Shown here piece by piece: positions 5,746 to 8,009 of a DNA stretch of 8,009 nucleotides. Under the pieces are notes generated by a model. The model was not told the DNA's origin and ran no database searches. It worked only from the letters and a program-made list of their open reading frames with translations. The translations under genes were made by a program, and so were the position numbers. Position 1 is the first letter of the stretch; each line of letters begins with the position of its first letter. Origin of the DNA: Acidimicrobiia bacterium (GTDB lineage: Bacteria > Actinomycetota > Acidimicrobiia > Acidimicrobiales > Acidimicrobilacustridaceae); NCBI GenBank assembly GCA_018882825.1, contig VERC01000106.1:1-8009 (forward strand), in the 5' to 3' direction.

Positions 5746-7245
5746 ATGGCCGGTCCGGCCGAACTGGCCCGCCAGCGCGCTGGTCTCGGTCCGGAACAGG
5801 TGGGTCATCTCCAGCGGCTCCTGGCCACCTGGTCACTGCTGGCCGACCTCTGCTTCTCCGACCTGTTGCTGTTCGGCCGGGTCGACACCCCGGCCGAGGA
5901 CTCGCGGCGGTCCTTCGTGGTGCTGGGTCAGATCCGGCCCACCACCAACCAGACGGCTCACCCCGAGGACTGGGTCGGTCGTGAACTGACCGTCGACGAG
6001 CGTCCGCTCGTGGCCGAGTGCTTCGCGTCGAAGGCGATCGTCGACGGGATCGTGGCCTCCGAGGACGACGCCGGTCCGATCGTCGAACAGTGCATCCCGG
6101 TCGTGGTGGGTGACGACGTCCTGGCCGTGATGGCCCGAGACGTCACCCGGGCCGCCGGCCGTCAGGACGGTGTCCTCGAGCGGACCTACATCGACGTGTT
6201 CAACCGGCTGGCCCGCATGATCGCCGCCGGACGGTTCCCCTTCGTCGCCGACGACGAGCGCGGCTCGGTCACCCCGCGCGTCGGCGATGGCGTGATCGTG
6301 CTCGACGCCACCGGTCGCATCCGCTTCACGTCGCCCAATGCCGTGTCCGCGCTCCACCGACTCGGCGTCCACGAGAACGCCCACGCCCGCACGTTCGCGG
6401 ATCTCGGTCTCGCCGACGGCGTCGTGCGACGGTCCTTCGCCTCGCCCCGCATCGCCACCGAGGAACACACGCGCGGTGGCGACGTCACGGTGCTGTCGAG
6501 GGTCATCCCACTGATGCACGGTGACGCTGTCGACGGCGGGCTGGTGCTGCTCCGGGACATCTCCGAACTGCGGCGCCGCGACCAGATGCTGTTGTCGAAG
6601 GACGCCACCATCCGCGAGATCCATCACCGGGTCAAGAACAACCTCCAGACGATCTCGGCGCTGCTCCGGTTGCAGGGACGACGTCTTTCCTCCCCCGAGG
6701 CGAAGGCGGCGGTCGACGAGTCGGTCCGGCGCATCCGGTCGATCGCACTGGTGCACGAGACGCTGTCTCTGACCGGTGGCGACGACGTGGCCTTCATCGA
6801 CGTCGTCCGCCCGCTGGTCCGGATGGTGGAGGAGGGGCTCGTCTCACCCGATCGTCCTGTGCGGTTCGAGGTCCTCGGTGACGGCGGCACCCTGTCGTCG
6901 GACGTGGTCACGCCGCTGGCCGTGGTCCTCACCGAACTCCTGCAGAACGCCGTCGATCACGCCTTCCCGGTCGATGCATCGGGACGAGCGGTGGGCGACG
7001 GCGAACCGGCCCGGGTCATGGTCGAACTGATCGATTCCGGGAAACGTCTGGAGATGACGGTGACCGACGACGGGGTGGGGATCCCACCCGGGTTCGACAT
7101 CGACACCACAGCCGGACTGGGCCTGTCGATCGTGCGCACGCTGGTCACCTCCGAACTGGGGGGCACCATCGGCTGGTCACTGGGACCGGGTGGCTCGGAG
7201 CGACCGGGCACCGAGGTGCGCATCTCCGTTCCCGTGCGTCGCTGA
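5746..7245 (+). CDS. pdtaS: PdtaS-like soluble sensor histidine kinase
   Basis: This 499-residue cytoplasmic kinase is close in length and layout to mycobacterial PdtaS (about 501 residues). An N-terminal GAF-like domain (about 15-165) includes LLADLCFSDLLLFGRV. A PAS domain (about 178-275) includes VIVLDATGRIRFTSPNAVSAL and ends in LVLLRDISELRRRD. The HisKA_2 dimerisation domain carries EIHHRVKNNLQTISALLRLQ, with the phospho-acceptor at His294 (the His before RVKN) or its neighbour His293. The HATPase domain shows TELLQNAVDHAF (N box, Asn401), DDGVGIP (441-447) and GLGLSIV (457-463). No membrane segments are seen. In the family the partner is PdtaR, an ANTAR-type RNA-binding antiterminator, which is not in this window. 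The ATG is 7 nt after the DUF3107 stop and has no clear Shine-Dalgarno, so coupled translation is likely. The start agrees with the family N-terminus. Confidence 0.9.
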   Translation: MAGPAELARQRAGLGPEQVGHLQRLLATWSLLADLCFSDLLLFGRVDTPAEDSRRSFVVLGQIRPTTNQTAHPEDWVGRELTVDERPLVAECFASKAIVDGIVASEDDAGPIVEQCIPVVVGDDVLAVMARDVTRAAGRQDGVLERTYIDVFNRLARMIAAGRFPFVADDERGSVTPRVGDGVIVLDATGRIRFTSPNAVSALHRLGVHENAHARTFADLGLADGVVRRSFASPRIATEEHTRGGDVTVLSRVIPLMHGDAVDGGLVLLRDISELRRRDQMLLSKDATIREIHHRVKNNLQTISALLRLQGRRLSSPEAKAAVDESVRRIRSIALVHETLSLTGGDDVAFIDVVRPLVRMVEEGLVSPDRPVRFEVLGDGGTLSSDVVTPLAVVLTELLQNAVDHAFPVDASGRAVGDGEPARVMVELIDSGKRLEMTVTDDGVGIPPGFDIDTTAGLGLSIVRTLVTSELGGTIGWSLGPGGSERPGTEVRISVPVRR

Positions 7246-7255
7246 CGCGTCAGCG
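7240..7255. repeat. 16-bp perfect palindrome over the kinase stop codon
   Basis: CGCTGACGCGTCAGCG reads the same on both strands and contains the kinase TGA at 7243-7245. Its inner 14 bp share the arms GCTGA and TCAGC with the palindrome at 1766-1779. As RNA it would give a short stem of about 6 bp with a 4-nt loop. Its function is unknown. Confidence 0.5.
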
Positions 7256-7269
7256 TGCCCCAACGACGA

Positions 7270-7291
7270 CGACCCCCCTCTCGGGGGGTCG
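7270..7291. terminator. Strong GC hairpin between convergent kinase and whiB genes
   Basis: A perfect 9-bp stem pairs CGACCCCCC (7270-7278) with GGGGGGTCG (7283-7291) around the loop TCTC. It lies in the 70-bp gap between two convergent stop codons and can form on either strand. This makes it the natural candidate for a shared bidirectional terminator. There is no T-run on either side, as is common in high-GC actinobacteria. Confidence 0.65.
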
Positions 7292-7315
7292 CAGCGGTCG
7301 ATGGGGAGAGGTCGC

Positions 7316-7612
7316 TCAGGAGGCCTTGCGGCGAGCGGCCAACCATTGGCGGCGCAGCTTGCGCCGCTCCTCCTCGGAGGTACCGCCCCAGATGCCCGAG
7401 TCCTGGTTGGTGGTGAGGGCGAACTCGAGGCAGGGCTGCCGGGCCTCACAGGTGGCGCACACGGCCTTGGCGTTCTCGATCTGCTCGATGGCCGGTCCGG
7501 TGGTGCCGACCGGGAAGAACAGGTCCGGATCGGTGTCACGACAGGCCGACAGGTCACGCCAGTCGTCGAGAGCGGCGGACAGGGTCATCGATGCGGGCGC
7601 GGTCAGGGCCAC
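7316..7612 (-). CDS. whiB1: WhiB family iron-sulfur regulator, WhiB1-like
   Basis: This 98-residue WhiB protein has the four cluster-binding cysteines Cys24, Cys52, Cys55 and Cys61 (CX27CX2CX5C). The region ACRDTDPDLFFPVG, the turn GIWGG (73-77) and the basic DNA-binding tail EERRKLRRQWLAARRKAS complete the family pattern. WhiB1 binds a nitric-oxide-sensitive [4Fe-4S] cluster and works with the primary sigma factor at promoters. Assignment to WhiB1 rests on DLFFPVG, the gap lengths and the position convergent with a PdtaS gene, as in mycobacteria. The GTG at 7612 is preferred because GGAGGA (7621-7616) lies just upstream. An ATG at 7588 would give 90 residues but has no Shine-Dalgarno. The open frame continues upstream to 7684, but that extension has no family resemblance. 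Confidence 0.92.
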   Translation of the reverse strand: MALTAPASMTLSAALDDWRDLSACRDTDPDLFFPVGTTGPAIEQIENAKAVCATCEARQPCLEFALTTNQDSGIWGGTSEEERRKLRRQWLAARRKAS

Positions 7613-7615
7613 GGT

Positions 7616-7621
7616 TCCTCC
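7616..7621 (-). promoter_or_regulatory. Ribosome binding site of whiB1
   Basis: GGAGGA on the minus strand lies 3 nt before the GTG at 7612. The spacing is short but the match is strong, and it favours this start over the ATG at 7588. Confidence 0.5.
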
Positions 7622-7816
7622 AGAGGGCGCACGACTGCGCCACGGGTTGGTGCCGGGACACCGGGGCGACCGGCACATCTTCACGAACGTCTGCCTCGCC
7701 GGCGGCGCCGGATCGGCATCTGCAGTCCCATGCCACCGCCCGAGTGGTTCGCACCGAGGGCCACCGACCGGTGACCCTCCTCGCAGTCCGAGAGAGTGTG
7801 GCTGGGAGGCGAGAAG

Positions 7817-7975
7817 ATGCCGGTGGGTAGTTTGGGTGGCAAGGGGTCCAGGCCGATTCCTCGCCGCGGTCGGGTCGTCGGGCTCGGAACCCGCTCCGGT
7901 TGGGCGATCGCGGGAGTGACTGTGACCGATGACACGTCGGGTCGGGACCGTCGACGTCGATCCAATCCGTCCTAG
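7817..7975 (+). CDS. Possible 52-residue basic small protein
   Basis: An ATG at 7817 is preceded by GGGAGG (7804-7809) at an ideal 7-nt spacing and opens a 52-codon frame ending in TAG at 7973-7975. The product is very basic at both the middle and the end (SRPIPRRGR, then GRDRRRRSNPS), with a short less polar stretch GWAIAGVTV. It has no family I recognise. Its stop overlaps the candidate -10 box of the right-edge gene. The good ribosome binding site is the only support, and chance occurrence in GC-rich DNA is quite possible. Confidence 0.25.
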   Translation: MPVGSLGGKGSRPIPRRGRVVGLGTRSGWAIAGVTVTDDTSGRDRRRRSNPS

Positions 7976-7978
7976 GGT
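7951..7978 (+). promoter_or_regulatory. Candidate promoter for a leaderless right-edge gene
   Basis: TCGACG (7951-7956, a 4/6 match to TTGACA) and TAGGGT (7973-7978, TANNNT) are separated by 16 nt. The -10 box ends 7 nt before the GTG at 7986, so the transcript would begin at or beside the start codon. No Shine-Dalgarno precedes that GTG. Confidence 0.45.
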
Positions 7979-7985
7979 CTGGTCC

Positions 7986-8009
7986 GTGACCCTCGTCGTC
8001 GCCCACAGG
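7986..8009 (+). CDS. Start of a gene, possibly glycerophosphodiester phosphodiesterase, 3' partial
   Basis: Only eight codons are in the window: VTLVVAHR. The pattern of a hydrophobic strand running into AHR at the very N-terminus is the opening of the GDPD family (usually AHRGAS), where the His and Arg are active-site residues for splitting glycerophosphodiesters. The start is supported by the well-placed promoter just upstream. With so few residues the family call is tentative. Confidence 0.45.

Larger units (their letters stand above)
7613..7985. other. Intergenic region upstream of divergent whiB1 and the right-edge gene
   Basis: About 370 bp hold no gene I can firmly support. On the minus strand it should contain the whiB1 promoter and leader, but I see no convincing -10 there: only two TA steps occur and neither gives a clean TANNNT on that strand. 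A 7-bp inverted repeat, GTGCCGG (7650-7656) and CCGGCAC (7670-7676) with a 13-nt loop, lies 38 nt upstream of the whiB1 start and could be a leader structure. A plus-strand small-ORF candidate and a promoter lie in the right half. Confidence 0.5.

Noticed and set aside
5833..6756. 307-codon minus-strand frame opposite the sensor kinase
   Set aside because: It is an antisense shadow with Asp/Gly/His-rich composition and no recognisable domain; the kinase on the other strand is complete.
7613..7684. Longer whiB start at 7684
   Set aside because: The added residues have no WhiB similarity and there is no Shine-Dalgarno at that start, whereas GGAGGA precedes the GTG at 7612.
7921..7936. Possible CRP-type site (TGTGA followed by ACAC)
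   Set aside because: The right half does not match TCACA at the correct spacing and the palindrome is poor.
7681..7965. 94-codon minus-strand frame upstream of whiB1
   Set aside because: It has no Shine-Dalgarno, an arginine-rich low-complexity start and end, and no family resemblance. It is more likely whiB1 leader DNA.

Overview
The window is GC-rich, gene-dense and free of mobile elements. It looks like a high-GC actinobacterial chromosome, most likely Acidimicrobiia or a relative. The reasons are a WhiB protein beside a PdtaS-type kinase, a DUF3107 protein, an Mrp of actinobacterial type, many GTG starts and TANNNT -10 boxes placed directly before start codons. The taxon is inferred from gene content, not proven.

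Layout. (1) Positions 1-1770, + strand: the 3' end of a System I cytochrome c maturation operon, CcmG/TlpA-like thioredoxin (5' partial), CcmH and a CcmI-like TPR protein, joined by GTGA stop/start overlaps. (2) Positions 1775-2242, - strand: a SixA-like histidine phosphatase that meets ccmI almost stop to stop. (3) Positions 2314-4214, - strand: a two-gene operon of a SufR-like winged-helix regulator followed, with a 1-base overlap, by a cysteine-desulfurase (NifS/IscS) homologue. (4) Positions 4305-5447, + strand, divergent from the regulator: an Mrp/ApbC P-loop iron-sulfur carrier. (5) Positions 5502-7245, + strand: a DUF3107 protein and a PdtaS-like sensor kinase. (6) Positions 7316-7612, - strand: a WhiB1-like iron-sulfur protein, convergent with the kinase across a strong hairpin. 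(7) Positions 7613-7985: an intergenic stretch with one weak small-ORF candidate, then the first eight codons of a possible glycerophosphodiester phosphodiesterase at the right edge.

Biology. Iron-sulfur and redox themes dominate: haem attachment to cytochrome c, a desulfurase-like protein under a regulator with C-terminal cysteines, an Fe-S carrier, a WhiB protein and a sensor kinase.

The most striking observation is that the desulfurase homologue keeps the active-site cysteine, but the lysine that should bind PLP is Glu (SHEF in place of the family's GHKF/SHKF). Other cofactor-contact positions have changed too, so it is either a pseudoenzyme or has a different chemistry. Other points are a repeated -10-to-start geometry suggesting leaderless mRNAs, a palindromic site between the regulator and mrp, and two perfect palindromes with the same arms placed over stop codons.
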